A DNA stretch of 64,000 bases from DATAWK01 sp036267255 (GTDB lineage: Bacteria > Acidobacteriota > Terriglobia > Terriglobales > Acidobacteriaceae), in contig DATAWK010000043.1 of NCBI GenBank assembly GCA_036267255.1, positions 434,001 to 498,000 on the forward strand, read 5' to 3'. The position numbers and the translations under genes were made by a program. The notes beneath the pieces were generated by a model that was not told the origin of the DNA, ran no database searches, and worked only from the letters and a program-made list of their open reading frames with translations. Shown in pieces: positions 33,978 through 43,023 of this stretch (positions are counted from its first letter, which is position 1; each line of letters starts with the position of its first letter).

Positions 33978-34760
33978 ATGCGTCGTCTACAAAAGAAAAG
34001 ATTCAATTCACCGGCTCCCCGAACAGACGCGTTCACGTTTGATAAACGCAGTACGGTGCCTCTGTATTCCCAAATTGAGCAATCCTTAATGGATAAAATC
34101 AAGAAGGGAATCCTTTCAGAAGGCGAACCACTGCAATCCGAACAGGAACTTGCAAGACTTTACAACGTCAGCCGAATGACTGCCCGGCAGGCATTGCATG
34201 GGCTCAAGCAAAACGGGTATGTCATCACTGTCCAGCGCAAAGGCACGTTTGTCACAACGCCCAAAATCGAAAAGACGCTGATTAGCCTGCAGGGCTTTTC
34301 CCAGGAGATGCGGGGCAGTGGCATGCGGCCAAGTTCCACTGTCCTTGAACATAGTGTCATCACGCCATCAGAAGACATTCTGGAACGCATGCAGCTGAAA
34401 TCGGGAGAGAAAGTATTTAAGCTGCGACGGCTGCGTTTGGCCGATAAGACGCCCATTGCGGTCGAAATCTCCTACACCCCGGTAAAATATTTCCCTGGTA
34501 TCGAACGCATCGATTTTGGCCGGGAATCGCTATATTCTGTTTTACAAAATAGATATCGAGTCTCCATCGGGTGGTCGGAAGATGTCATCGAAGCATCGAA
34601 GGCCACCACGGAAGAAGCCCGCCTGCTGACGATTCCGCGCGGGTTCGGCATTCTTTCCATATCTCGACTGGTCATGTCCCCCGAAGGCCAGCCCATCGAA
34701 GCATGCTGGTCACGATACCGCAGCGATCGGTATCGCGCGACAATTCGCATTCCACGTTAA
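33978..34760 (+). CDS. GntR/HutC-family regulator, DasR/NagR-like
   Basis: 260 aa. A winged helix (about 28-92: PLYSQIEQSLMDKIKKGIL, SEQELARLYNVSRMTARQALHGL, NGYVITVQRKGTFV) is followed by a UTRA effector domain (about 110-255: LQGFSQEMRGSGMRPSSTVLEHS, FKLRRLRLADKTPIAVEISY, GQPIEACWSRYRSDRYRATI). Members of this branch sense GlcNAc- or GlcN-6-phosphate, and their sites (TGGTCTAGACCA and variants) match the dyads at 33673 and 34917. With murQ and NamZ adjacent, the effector here could be GlcNAc-6-P or MurNAc-6-P. The leading basic residues (MRRLQKKR) are not typical, so a start further downstream is possible. Confidence 0.85.
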   Translation: MRRLQKKRFNSPAPRTDAFTFDKRSTVPLYSQIEQSLMDKIKKGILSEGEPLQSEQELARLYNVSRMTARQALHGLKQNGYVITVQRKGTFVTTPKIEKTLISLQGFSQEMRGSGMRPSSTVLEHSVITPSEDILERMQLKSGEKVFKLRRLRLADKTPIAVEISYTPVKYFPGIERIDFGRESLYSVLQNRYRVSIGWSEDVIEASKATTEEARLLTIPRGFGILSISRLVMSPEGQPIEACWSRYRSDRYRATIRIPR

Positions 34761-34916
34761 ACGAAGCCTGCATCCCGGTATTTCTACCAAGCCCCAAAAA
34801 CAGGGCATCCATGCCCTTGCCGGCCTATTCCTGACTAGACGTCAGATGACCGGGACCAGGGAAACCGCCACGCGATATTCCTGTCTCCTCTTGACAAAAT
34901 TATGGGCTAGTATTAC

Positions 34917-34977
34917 CACTGGTCTATACAAGAATTGGTATAGACAAGCGGTCTATACCAGAATTGGTCTATACCTA
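34917..34977 (+). promoter_or_regulatory. Array of four dre-type operators before a TonB-dependent receptor
   Basis: Core sites: GGTCTATACA (34921), GGTATAGACA (34937), GGTCTATACC (34950) and GGTCTATACC (34966), at spacings of 16, 13 and 16 bp. 34921-34949 and 34950-34978 are a tandem duplicate of about 29 bp joined by AGAATT spacers. The array ends 55 bp before the ATG at 35033 and probably covers the receptor's promoter. Confidence 0.75.
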
Positions 34978-35032
34978 CCGCCGTCATGCAAGCGGACTTT
35001 GTTGGAACGAGAATTTTTGGAGGACATTGAAG

Positions 35033-38000
35033 ATGAAGGCCATTGGGCAATTTACCGGGAAACCGCGCCTGCGCGAATGTCACACTAGCCATGTGCGAAT
35101 GTTTGGAGTATTAGCACTGCTCGCCATGCTACTGGGTGTCTCGTCCGTTGTTGCGCAGACGATTACCGGCACCATTCGCGGTACTGTCACCGATCCAAGC
35201 GGAGCCGTCGTCGCGGGGGCCACCGTCACGGCTACGAACGTGGCCACAGGCATTGCGACGAATACCGTCACCAACCATGCCGGCCTTTACAACATTCAGT
35301 TCCTGCCCATCGGCCAGTACACCATCACCGCGACCGCGACCGGTTTCAGTACCGCGTCGGTTGGCCCGTTCAGCCTGCAAATCGACCAGATCGCCAAGAT
35401 TGACGCGAAGCTGCAGCTAGGCAACGCCTCCACCACAGTCAATGTGTCCGCCGAGAACGCTCCGATGCTGCAGACGCAGAACGCCACTCTTGGAACGACC
35501 ATCTCCGGAGATACGATGGTCGATCTGCCGAACAACGCGCTGAATTTTCAGTTCAACACACTGTTTGTGCCCGGTGCGGTCCTCCCCTCCATCTCATCTC
35601 TGGCCTCCGCCGATGGCAATGAGCGCAATTCGGACTGGTATGGCTCTCCGTCCTTCAATGGGGCCCGCGGACAAAACAACAACTACGTGCTGGACGGCAT
35701 CGAAATCAACGAAACGCTGAACAATTATGCGGGTTACAATCCCGCACCCGCTTCCATCCAGGAGATGAGGGTGATCACCGGCAATGCGGACGCCGAGTAT
35801 GGGAACGTTAGCGGCGGTGAAGACCTGATGGTGACCAAGGGCGGCACGAACCATTACCACGGCGGCCTCTACGAATACTTTCAAAGCAATATTATGGCAG
35901 CCAATACATGGTCCAATAACTTTTCCAACCTTCCTCTCACTCCTTTTACCCAGAACCAGTTTGGCGCAACCTTTGGCGGTCCAATCAAGAAAAACAAGCT
36001 GTTCTTTTTTGGCGACTATCTGGGTTTCCGTTATCATTCCGGCGGCTTAGGCTCGGCCACCGTGGCAACAGACAAAATGCGCACCGGAGATTTCTCGGAG
36101 CTCTTGAGCGCGCAATACGGAAGCGTCCAGCTGTATAACAACCAAAAAGGAGCTGGATATTCGAACGCCACACCCTACACGAACAATAAGATACCCATCA
36201 ATAATCCAGTAGCCAGGTTCCTGTTTGCCAATCCAAATGTCTATCCACTGCCCAATGCGGCGCCTATCCCAGGCCTGGGAGACCTGGACAATTATCAGGG
36301 AACTTTCAAGAGCCAGACACAGAACAACCAGGGCGACGTCCGGGTTGATTACACCGTTGACTCGAAGGACTCCGTGATGGGCCGCTATAGCTACGGCGAT
36401 GCGTTCGATTTCGAACCGAAGGCCCTGATCCCAGCGATTTTCCCGAGTTCCAGCGATTACCCTTTCCAGAGTTTCGTAGGCAACTGGGTGCATACCTTTT
36501 CGCCCGCTCTGGTGAATGAATTTCGTGTGGGATTTTCCCGCACGGTATACACCCAGAACGTACCCTCCGATCCCTCTGGTGTATTTGGATTGGGCGGCAA
36601 TGCAAAGGTGGGAATTCCGTTCCCCAACCAGCCTTACCCTGGATTCAGTCAAGTCGATCTCAGCAGCTTTGAAAGCAATATGGGGACCACCGCACTCGTC
36701 AACCTGTTTCACGAGAACAACTTTTACTATGGCGACGATCTGACCTGGCAGCACGGGACCCACACCACCAAATTCGGCGTCCAGATCCTGCGCTATCAGC
36801 AGAATAGCTTCTACCCGGGAAATGCGGGTGCCTTGGGATCTTTCTACTATTCCGGGAATTACACCGCGAACCCCACGGTCAACCAGAATGGTTGGGGTCT
36901 TGCCGATTGGGTACTGGACCAGTCCACTACCGCCCAAGTGGGAGGTGTCGCCGGGCCGACCGGGCAGCGCCAGTATCGCACTGCCTACTATGCGCAGGAC
37001 GACTGGAGAATCCTGCCCAATCTAACCCTGAACCTGGGTGTGCGGTATGGCTACGACCAGCCCATCTATGAGGTGAACAACAAAGAGGCCAACATCGTCA
37101 ACAGCCAACTGGTAAATCCGAACCCGCTGGCCGGAGTCGAAGCTATACGATACGCCGGAGTGAATGGCGCCAGCCGCGCCCTGTACAACCCGTTTTACTG
37201 GGGATTCATGCCGCGCATCGGGTTCGCTTTTCAGGCCAATCCCCGCATGGTGTTTCGTGGCGCGTACGGAACCACCGACGATTTGGAGGGCACAGGCACC
37301 AACCGGAGATTGACGCAGAACCCTCCGTTTCTGCATCAGTTTGTTACCTCTCCCACCCCGCCGACTACAAGCAGCAGCGGAGGAGCGCCGTTGCGCGTGG
37401 AGAATGGGTTTAACGTATCGTCCGGGAGCCTTTCCACTGACACCACGGATCTCAACGCATTTCGCGCCAATTTCCGACCGGCTTTAATCCAGCAGTTCAA
37501 CCTGGCGTGGCAATATCTGCTCACCGACAGAACGTCGGCGCAGCTTGGGTATGTGGGGAATGTTGGCCAGCACCTGACCGAGCCGGAGCAATATAACCAG
37601 TGGTCATCATCGGCCACGGGAGCTCTGGCGAATAATGACTGCATCGGCACCGCAACAGCGCATCCGGCTCCATTCTGCGGGCTGGTGGGCAATTATGGAA
37701 CTATGTTCGTCACCGGGACGGATGGGTTCTCAAACTACAACGCTATGCAGGCCACGCTGCACCATCAGACTTCCAACGGCACGGAGTTCACCATTAACTA
37801 CACATGGTCGCGGGCGATGACCGACAACGCCGGATTTTATGGCGTACCCGGAACCAGCGATTTCTCGTCATTCGTTCAGGATATCCACAACCCCAGGGGA
37901 GACTACGGCCCCACGGGCCAGGACACCCGCAACGCTTTGAACGCTACCGGTGTCTTTCCTTTGCCATTCGGCCAGGGCCGGAGATTTGGCGCAAACGTGA

Positions 38001-38530
38001 ACCGGCTGACGGATGAAGCGTTGGGCGGCTGGATGCTTTCCGGCGATGCCGTCCTGTACTCCGGCTTCCCGGTCGTCATGAACTCAGGCGAAAATTATTA
38101 TGTGAATAGTTACAACGCACACGCCATTCAATTCCAGAAGATGCGCATCGTGCATCGGACGACTCGGCTTTGGTTCGGCACCGATCCTTCTGCGACGCCG
38201 TGCCTGGCCTTCGACTCAGCCGGCAACACCATCAACAACGGTACCTGCGCTTACGGACAGGAATCCGAAACCGGGTTCGGAAACGCACAAAACGGTTCAG
38301 AGCGCGCCCCAGGATTCCGGCAGATCGATCTGTCGGCGTTCAAAACATTCAAATTCACAGACACGCAGACTCTTCAGCTTCGCGGAGATGCGTTCAACGC
38401 CTTCAATTTTGCTAGTTATGGGCCGCCGGACAACAACCTGGTCGATGCCGCCGTTGGACGTTTTGGGCTGATCACCGGCACGAATTCATCACAGCGAATT
38501 ATGCAGGTGGCCATGCACTATATGTTCTGA
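35033..38530 (+). CDS. Oar-like TonB-dependent receptor (1165 aa), amino-sugar regulated
   Basis: Outer-membrane receptor. A signal peptide (MFGVLALLAMLLGVSSVVAQ within a longer N-terminus) precedes a CarboxypepD_reg-like domain (TITGTIRGTVTDPSGAVVAGATVTATN, about 45-125), a plug domain (NNYVLDGIEINETLNNYAG, GEDLMVTKGGTNHYHGGLYEY) and a 22-strand-type barrel ending in Phe (MHYMF). The start at 35033 is set by GGAGG ten bases ahead; the frame is open further upstream into the operator array. The dre array just before it suggests uptake of chitin- or murein-derived oligosaccharides; substrate is otherwise unknown. It may also bind other sugars. Confidence 0.88.
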   Translation: MKAIGQFTGKPRLRECHTSHVRMFGVLALLAMLLGVSSVVAQTITGTIRGTVTDPSGAVVAGATVTATNVATGIATNTVTNHAGLYNIQFLPIGQYTITATATGFSTASVGPFSLQIDQIAKIDAKLQLGNASTTVNVSAENAPMLQTQNATLGTTISGDTMVDLPNNALNFQFNTLFVPGAVLPSISSLASADGNERNSDWYGSPSFNGARGQNNNYVLDGIEINETLNNYAGYNPAPASIQEMRVITGNADAEYGNVSGGEDLMVTKGGTNHYHGGLYEYFQSNIMAANTWSNNFSNLPLTPFTQNQFGATFGGPIKKNKLFFFGDYLGFRYHSGGLGSATVATDKMRTGDFSELLSAQYGSVQLYNNQKGAGYSNATPYTNNKIPINNPVARFLFANPNVYPLPNAAPIPGLGDLDNYQGTFKSQTQNNQGDVRVDYTVDSKDSVMGRYSYGDAFDFEPKALIPAIFPSSSDYPFQSFVGNWVHTFSPALVNEFRVGFSRTVYTQNVPSDPSGVFGLGGNAKVGIPFPNQPYPGFSQVDLSSFESNMGTTALVNLFHENNFYYGDDLTWQHGTHTTKFGVQILRYQQNSFYPGNAGALGSFYYSGNYTANPTVNQNGWGLADWVLDQSTTAQVGGVAGPTGQRQYRTAYYAQDDWRILPNLTLNLGVRYGYDQPIYEVNNKEANIVNSQLVNPNPLAGVEAIRYAGVNGASRALYNPFYWGFMPRIGFAFQANPRMVFRGAYGTTDDLEGTGTNRRLTQNPPFLHQFVTSPTPPTTSSSGGAPLRVENGFNVSSGSLSTDTTDLNAFRANFRPALIQQFNLAWQYLLTDRTSAQLGYVGNVGQHLTEPEQYNQWSSSATGALANNDCIGTATAHPAPFCGLVGNYGTMFVTGTDGFSNYNAMQATLHHQTSNGTEFTINYTWSRAMTDNAGFYGVPGTSDFSSFVQDIHNPRGDYGPTGQDTRNALNATGVFPLPFGQGRRFGANVNRLTDEALGGWMLSGDAVLYSGFPVVMNSGENYYVNSYNAHAIQFQKMRIVHRTTRLWFGTDPSATPCLAFDSAGNTINNGTCAYGQESETGFGNAQNGSERAPGFRQIDLSAFKTFKFTDTQTLQLRGDAFNAFNFASYGPPDNNLVDAAVGRFGLITGTNSSQRIMQVAMHYMF

Positions 38531-38581
38531 AACGAACGCGCAGGCCATGCGCGAATAATAAAGTTGTTTTCTGTAAGCGCT

Positions 38582-38617
38582 GCGCAGGCTCGAACCATTG
38601 AGCCTGCGTATTTTTTT
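38582..38617 (+). terminator. Rho-independent terminator of the first receptor
   Basis: GCGCAGGCTC (38582-38591), loop, GAGCCTGCGT (38600-38609), then a run of T (38611-38617). A classic intrinsic terminator 52 bases after the stop. Confidence 0.85.
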
Positions 38618-38723
38618 GCCATTACATGGCGCTGTCATCATCGCCCAACAATTACGCTACCCCGACGCTGCATGAGCGTCGGAGATAGGATGCGTTCCCC
38701 GGAACCATCCTTCATCTGAGCTG

Positions 38724-40604
38724 TTATTCCACTGTTACAGATTTTGCCAGATTTCTTGGCTGGTCCACATCGCATCCGCGACGCACAGCAATGTGATACG
38801 CAAGCAGTTGCAGTGGAACCACCTCCAGCACCGGCGACAGTAGCTCAGGCGCGTGAGGAACATACATCACATGGTCCACCAGCTGCGCGATCTCGTTGTC
38901 GCCTTCTGTGGCCACGGCGATGACTTTTCCGGAGCGCGCTGTTACTTCCTGAATATTCGAAAGCGTTTTTTCATAGCGCAGCTTGGATGTTGCGTCGCTC
39001 GCGTCCCGCGTCGCCAACACAACCACCGGCAACGTTTCATCGATCAACGCATTCGGCCCGTGCTTCATTTCGCCCGCAGGGTAGCCTTCGGCGTGAATGT
39101 ACGAGATTTCCTTCAGCTTCAGCGCACCTTCCAGAGCAATCGGATAATGGATGCCGCGCCCCAGATATAAAACATCGCGCGCTGTGGAATAGGAACGCGC
39201 CAGCGTCTCGCACTGCCCACCGATATGCTTCAAAATCTCTACGATTTTTCCCGGAATGCGGCTCAGCTCATCCACTAGTTGCAGGCTCGCCACATCATCG
39301 ATGGTTCCGCGTCTCTGCGCCAGGTACAACGCCAGCACAAACAGCGCCGTCAGTTGTGCCGTAAACGCTTTTGTGGATGCCACGCCGATCTCCGGCCCGG
39401 CATGGGTGTAAATCGTGCCCTGCGCCTCGCGCGCAATCATCGCGCCGACAACATTGCAGATGGCCAATGTTTTTGAGCCTTTGGCAATCATCTCTCTCTG
39501 CGCAGCAATCGTGTCTGCCGTCTCGCCGGATTGCGTGATCAACAGACCAATCGCATTCGATTCCGGAATCGGATCCCGATAGCGATACTCGCTGGCGTAG
39601 TCCACTTCCACCGGCAGCCGCGCCAGCCGCTCGATCATATATTTTCCCGCCAGCCCCGCGTGCCAGCTGGTACCGCAGGCGGCGATGTTGATCTTCGTCG
39701 TCGCGCGAAATTCCTTCTCCGTGATTTGCATCTCATCCAGAAACACCTTGCCTGTATCCAGCGAGATGCGGCCAAGCGTCGTGTCGCGGATGGCGCGCGG
39801 CTGCTCAAAAATCTCCTTCAACATGAAGTGCTTGTAGCCGCCTTTTTCCGCCTGGATCGGGTCCCAATGGATGCGCTGTACTTTGCGCTCGACAGGTTTG
39901 CCGGAAAAGTCCGTCAGCTTGATTCCTTCCGGAGTCAGCACGGCCATGTCGCCATCCACCATAAAGTAAAGATCGCGCGTGTGGTGCAGAATGCCCGGAA
40001 CATCGGACGCCATGAAGTATTCGCCATCGCCCAGGCCCAGCACCGCAGGTGGTCCACTACGCGCCGCGACAATCTTCTGTGGTTCATCGGCAGACAGCAC
40101 GCCGATGGCAAAAGCACCTTGCAAACGCAGCACCGAGCATCGCACCGCTTCTTCCAGTGGAATCGTGTGGCCCTTCTGTTTCGCAGCGGCCAGTTCCGCT
40201 TCCACCAGATGCGCAATGATTTCTGTATCCGTCTCTGTTACAAATGTGTGCCCCTGCGCCATCAATGCACGCTTCAGCGCCAGGTAATTTTCCACGATCC
40301 CGTTATGTACCACCACAATCCGTCCTGTGCAGTCGCGATGGGGATGCGCATTTTCTTCCGTGGGGCGGCCATGCGTGGCCCAGCGCGTGTGGCCAATGCC
40401 ATACGTGCCATGCACCGGCTGCTGCACCAGAACCTCTTCCAGATTTTTTAATTTCCCTGCAGCACGCCGCAGTTCCATCCCTTTGGGGCCGCCGGCGACA
40501 GCGATTCCAGCCGAATCGTAGCCACGGTATTCCAGCCGCCGCAGCCCTTCAAGAATGACGGGAACGGGGTCTTTGCTGCCAACGTATCCGACAATGCCAC
40601 ACAT
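38724..40604 (-). CDS. glmS: Glutamine--fructose-6-phosphate aminotransferase (isomerizing)
   Basis: Makes glucosamine-6-phosphate, the first step of UDP-GlcNAc synthesis for murein and LPS. 626 aa: glutaminase domain with Cys2 (MCGIVGYVG), RWATHGRPTEENAHPH and GTD-E-type loops (TETDTEIIAHLVE). The two SIS isomerase domains have AACGTSWHAGL, SQSGETADTIA (here TQSGETADTI), LGRGIHYPIALEGALKLKEISYIHAEGYPAGEMKHGP and the terminal LAKSVTVE. Length is normal. No glmS ribozyme is expected in this phylum and none was seen in the short leader. Not linked in an operon with its neighbour purS on this strand beyond a 37-bp gap. Confidence 0.97.
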   Translation of the reverse strand: MCGIVGYVGSKDPVPVILEGLRRLEYRGYDSAGIAVAGGPKGMELRRAAGKLKNLEEVLVQQPVHGTYGIGHTRWATHGRPTEENAHPHRDCTGRIVVVHNGIVENYLALKRALMAQGHTFVTETDTEIIAHLVEAELAAAKQKGHTIPLEEAVRCSVLRLQGAFAIGVLSADEPQKIVAARSGPPAVLGLGDGEYFMASDVPGILHHTRDLYFMVDGDMAVLTPEGIKLTDFSGKPVERKVQRIHWDPIQAEKGGYKHFMLKEIFEQPRAIRDTTLGRISLDTGKVFLDEMQITEKEFRATTKINIAACGTSWHAGLAGKYMIERLARLPVEVDYASEYRYRDPIPESNAIGLLITQSGETADTIAAQREMIAKGSKTLAICNVVGAMIAREAQGTIYTHAGPEIGVASTKAFTAQLTALFVLALYLAQRRGTIDDVASLQLVDELSRIPGKIVEILKHIGGQCETLARSYSTARDVLYLGRGIHYPIALEGALKLKEISYIHAEGYPAGEMKHGPNALIDETLPVVVLATRDASDATSKLRYEKTLSNIQEVTARSGKVIAVATEGDNEIAQLVDHVMYVPHAPELLSPVLEVVPLQLLAYHIAVRRGCDVDQPRNLAKSVTVE

Positions 40605-40641
40605 ATAGCCAGTATTCTACGTGTGCAGCTATTGGGGAAGA

Positions 40642-40893
40642 TTACGGGAGATCTAACCGGTAGGTATATTCTTCGATCACCGGATTCACCAGGACCTCGC
40701 GGGCAATCCGCTCCACTTCGGTCTGTATCTCCGGCAAGCTGAGGGAATCGCTCAGCGTCAGTTGGAAGTATTTCCCCTGCCGCACATCTTCCACGCCCTG
40801 GTACTGCATTTTGCGCAGAGCACCGTGGATCGTCTGGCCCTGTGGGTCCAGGACCGTTTTACGCAGCGTAACGTAAACATGGGCCTTCATCAT
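40642..40893 (-). CDS. purS: Phosphoribosylformylglycinamidine synthase subunit PurS
   Basis: 83 aa small subunit of the PurSQL complex of purine synthesis, which channels ammonia between PurQ and PurL. The family pattern is clear: KAHVYVTLRKTVLDPQGQTIHGALRKMQYQGVEDVRQGKYFQLTL and VERIAREVLVNPVIEEYTYRL. Starts with MMKAHV; either Met may be used. PurQ and PurL are not in the window. It lies upstream of glmS on the same strand with 37 bases between, so some read-through is likely. Confidence 0.93.
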   Translation of the reverse strand: MMKAHVYVTLRKTVLDPQGQTIHGALRKMQYQGVEDVRQGKYFQLTLSDSLSLPEIQTEVERIAREVLVNPVIEEYTYRLDLP

Positions 40894-40959
40894 TCCCGAT
40901 TATACTGGGTTGTTGCGGCTGCCGGCAGAACATCCAGAGGAGCAGTCCAAGAGGGCGAT

Positions 40960-41511
40960 ATGACCAATTATCTGGAGCTACCTGTCGGCAAAAAGTCGCC
41001 AGAGGTGATCAACGCGATCATCGAAATCCCGAGCGGGGCCGTCAATAAATACGAATATGACAAGCAGCTGCATGTCTTCCGGCTGGATCGCAACCTCCAC
41101 TCACCCGTCCATTATCCCGGCGACTATGGCTTTATCCCCAGCACGCTCAGCCAGGACGGCGACCCGCTTGATGTGCTCGTGCTGGTCGAAAATCCCAGCT
41201 TTTCCGGCTGCCTGATGGAGGTGCGCCCCATCGGCCTGCTCGACATGCTGGATCAGGGCATTCCGGACGAAAAAATCCTCGCCGTCGGCAAATCCAATCC
41301 TCTATATAAAGATGTTTGGAATTACTCGGAAATCTATCCCCACATGCTGCGTGAGATCACGCACTTCTTCGCCATCTATAAAGATCTCGAAGGCAAGCGC
41401 GTCGAAGTGCAGGGCTGGCGCGATGCCGCCCGCGCTCGCGAAGTTGTCATAGAATCGGTCGAACGCTATCAGGCCAATCTGGTCGACAAGGCCGCCGCCA
41501 AACCACGCTAA
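40960..41511 (+). CDS. ppa: Inorganic pyrophosphatase (family I)
   Basis: 183 aa soluble Mg-dependent enzyme that hydrolyses pyrophosphate. The active-site signature DGDPLDVLVL (Asp residues for metal), YPGDYGFIPSTLS, EIPSGAVNKYEYDKQ and the C-terminal HFFAIYKDLEGKRVEVQGW are conserved. I start at ATG 40960 with GAGGG ahead; the frame is open to 40762, but that stretch overlaps purS on the other strand. Length is normal for bacteria. Confidence 0.95.
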   Translation: MTNYLELPVGKKSPEVINAIIEIPSGAVNKYEYDKQLHVFRLDRNLHSPVHYPGDYGFIPSTLSQDGDPLDVLVLVENPSFSGCLMEVRPIGLLDMLDQGIPDEKILAVGKSNPLYKDVWNYSEIYPHMLREITHFFAIYKDLEGKRVEVQGWRDAARAREVVIESVERYQANLVDKAAAKPR

Positions 41512-41571
41512 CGCGATTCGCTCAAGCGATGCCATCCCGCACCCGGCACGATGCAAGCTTCAGAAACTCTG

Positions 41572-42849
41572 CTAGCGCTGGGCTGGGCTATCTGGCGGCC
41601 ACGTTGTTCCCAGCATGTGATACAGGTAGGCTGCACGCTGGGGCATTCGTATATTTACAATTTTTTGGGGATTTTTCGGGGCGAGCAGCCACCATGCTCG
41701 GGGTGCCTCATGGATATCGTATCCGGCGTCTTGCAACAACCCCAGACTTACTCGTCCACTTTGTTCTTCTGCCTGCCGCACAATGGAACCCCAAACGCCA
41801 GCATTTACTCCTACAACCGCCAATCCTACCCCCGATGCTGCACTTACTAAGGACGCAGCCTCCAGCGTACGGTAGGTCGGGAGTTGTCGATACAGCTGCT
41901 TCTCCAGGACAGACGCAATATTGTCTGCCAATACCGCAGCAAGCTGCGAATCATTCTGCAGGCGCTCGACCACCTGTTTCGGCACCAAAATAATCCCGCT
42001 CGGCAAGTCAACTGCATCATGCCTTTGATTCGAGTCAATCAACTGAAAGCGAAAATTGATTTTTGTTGCGTCTGTTGCGGGCAATGCTCGTTGATATTGC
42101 GGCACCAGGCTCTCGCCAATCCTGTTTACACGGGCCTGCATGACAGCGTCCTTGTATGGCGGGATTCTTTTTAGCTTGAGGCCAAGGAAAGCCTTGCTGA
42201 GTTCACTTTGCTGTTTTGAGGCATCGACCGCCGTCGGATCGTAATTCAATTTGGAGTCGAGATTGTTCTCGCTGCGGCTCATCGCATTGCTAAAAAAATT
42301 CGCCTTAGTAGCGATCACCACTCCGTCGGCACGCTGTTTGCCTTGGAACCGCACCCACAGGTTCGTTCTAACATCCGATAGCGACTTTAGCGGCGGCTCG
42401 AATGCACTCGCTGTCTTCGCATTGATCTGCATTGGATAGCCATCTGCACGAATCAGCAACGTTCCGGAAGCTGCGAGATCGCTGGAGTGAGAGAATACGC
42501 GATCAATAATGCCGAAGCCGCTAATCTCCTGCACCTGTGCCTGGTGCGTAATAATTTTGGTGGCACACATTGTATGCGATTTGTTGCGAAGGGAGCCGTA
42601 AACGGTAATCGACTCTCCGATGTACAGTTTTTTATCAGCTTCTGCCGGAGATGTTTCATTGCCGAACCCTGAAAATATCTGCGCTTTCTTGCCGCAAAGT
42701 ATGTGTACGCCATTGACATCGAAATCTGTCAGAGATGTTGCACGGGTCACATATCCATCGAGAGTCGGTGGCATATCTGGCTGCTGGCAGGTGCCGTTTG
42801 AGGCGCACAAAAAGAGGATGACAGCAAATATAGATATCCAGCAACGCAT
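41572..42849 (-). CDS. Inactive M48-like protein with DUF5666-type domains
   Basis: 425 aa secreted (signal peptide about 1-21). Two small beta domains (about 28-110 and 110-185: LDGYVTRATSLTDFDVNGVHI and ISGFGIIDRVFS..VRFQGKQ) resemble DUF5666. The C-terminal part follows the M48 metalloprotease plan: LPSGIILVPKQVVERLQNDSQLAAVLADNIASVLEKQ (283-318). Where active members read VLAHEIAHV, this has VLADNIASV, so His, Glu and His are replaced by Asp309, Asn310 and Ser313. The zinc site is lost, hence a pseudoenzyme by sequence. Function unknown. Confidence 0.75.
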   Translation of the reverse strand: MRCWISIFAVILFLCASNGTCQQPDMPPTLDGYVTRATSLTDFDVNGVHILCGKKAQIFSGFGNETSPAEADKKLYIGESITVYGSLRNKSHTMCATKIITHQAQVQEISGFGIIDRVFSHSSDLAASGTLLIRADGYPMQINAKTASAFEPPLKSLSDVRTNLWVRFQGKQRADGVVIATKANFFSNAMSRSENNLDSKLNYDPTAVDASKQQSELSKAFLGLKLKRIPPYKDAVMQARVNRIGESLVPQYQRALPATDATKINFRFQLIDSNQRHDAVDLPSGIILVPKQVVERLQNDSQLAAVLADNIASVLEKQLYRQLPTYRTLEAASLVSAASGVGLAVVGVNAGVWGSIVRQAEEQSGRVSLGLLQDAGYDIHEAPRAWWLLAPKNPQKIVNIRMPQRAAYLYHMLGTTWPPDSPAQR

Positions 42850-43023
42850 GCTCGGGCCAGTCTAGCTGCTGCAAACCATTTTGCCTAGATATTTTGTAAG
42901 TCGGGTATGCAGAATTTTAAGATGACAATCTTCCGTCCACATTCCACGCAGACAACTGCTCAAACAAAATAAAAGCGGAAGAATCTGGCCTTCACGCGGA
43001 ACATATCCGCTCTCCGATCGCCA

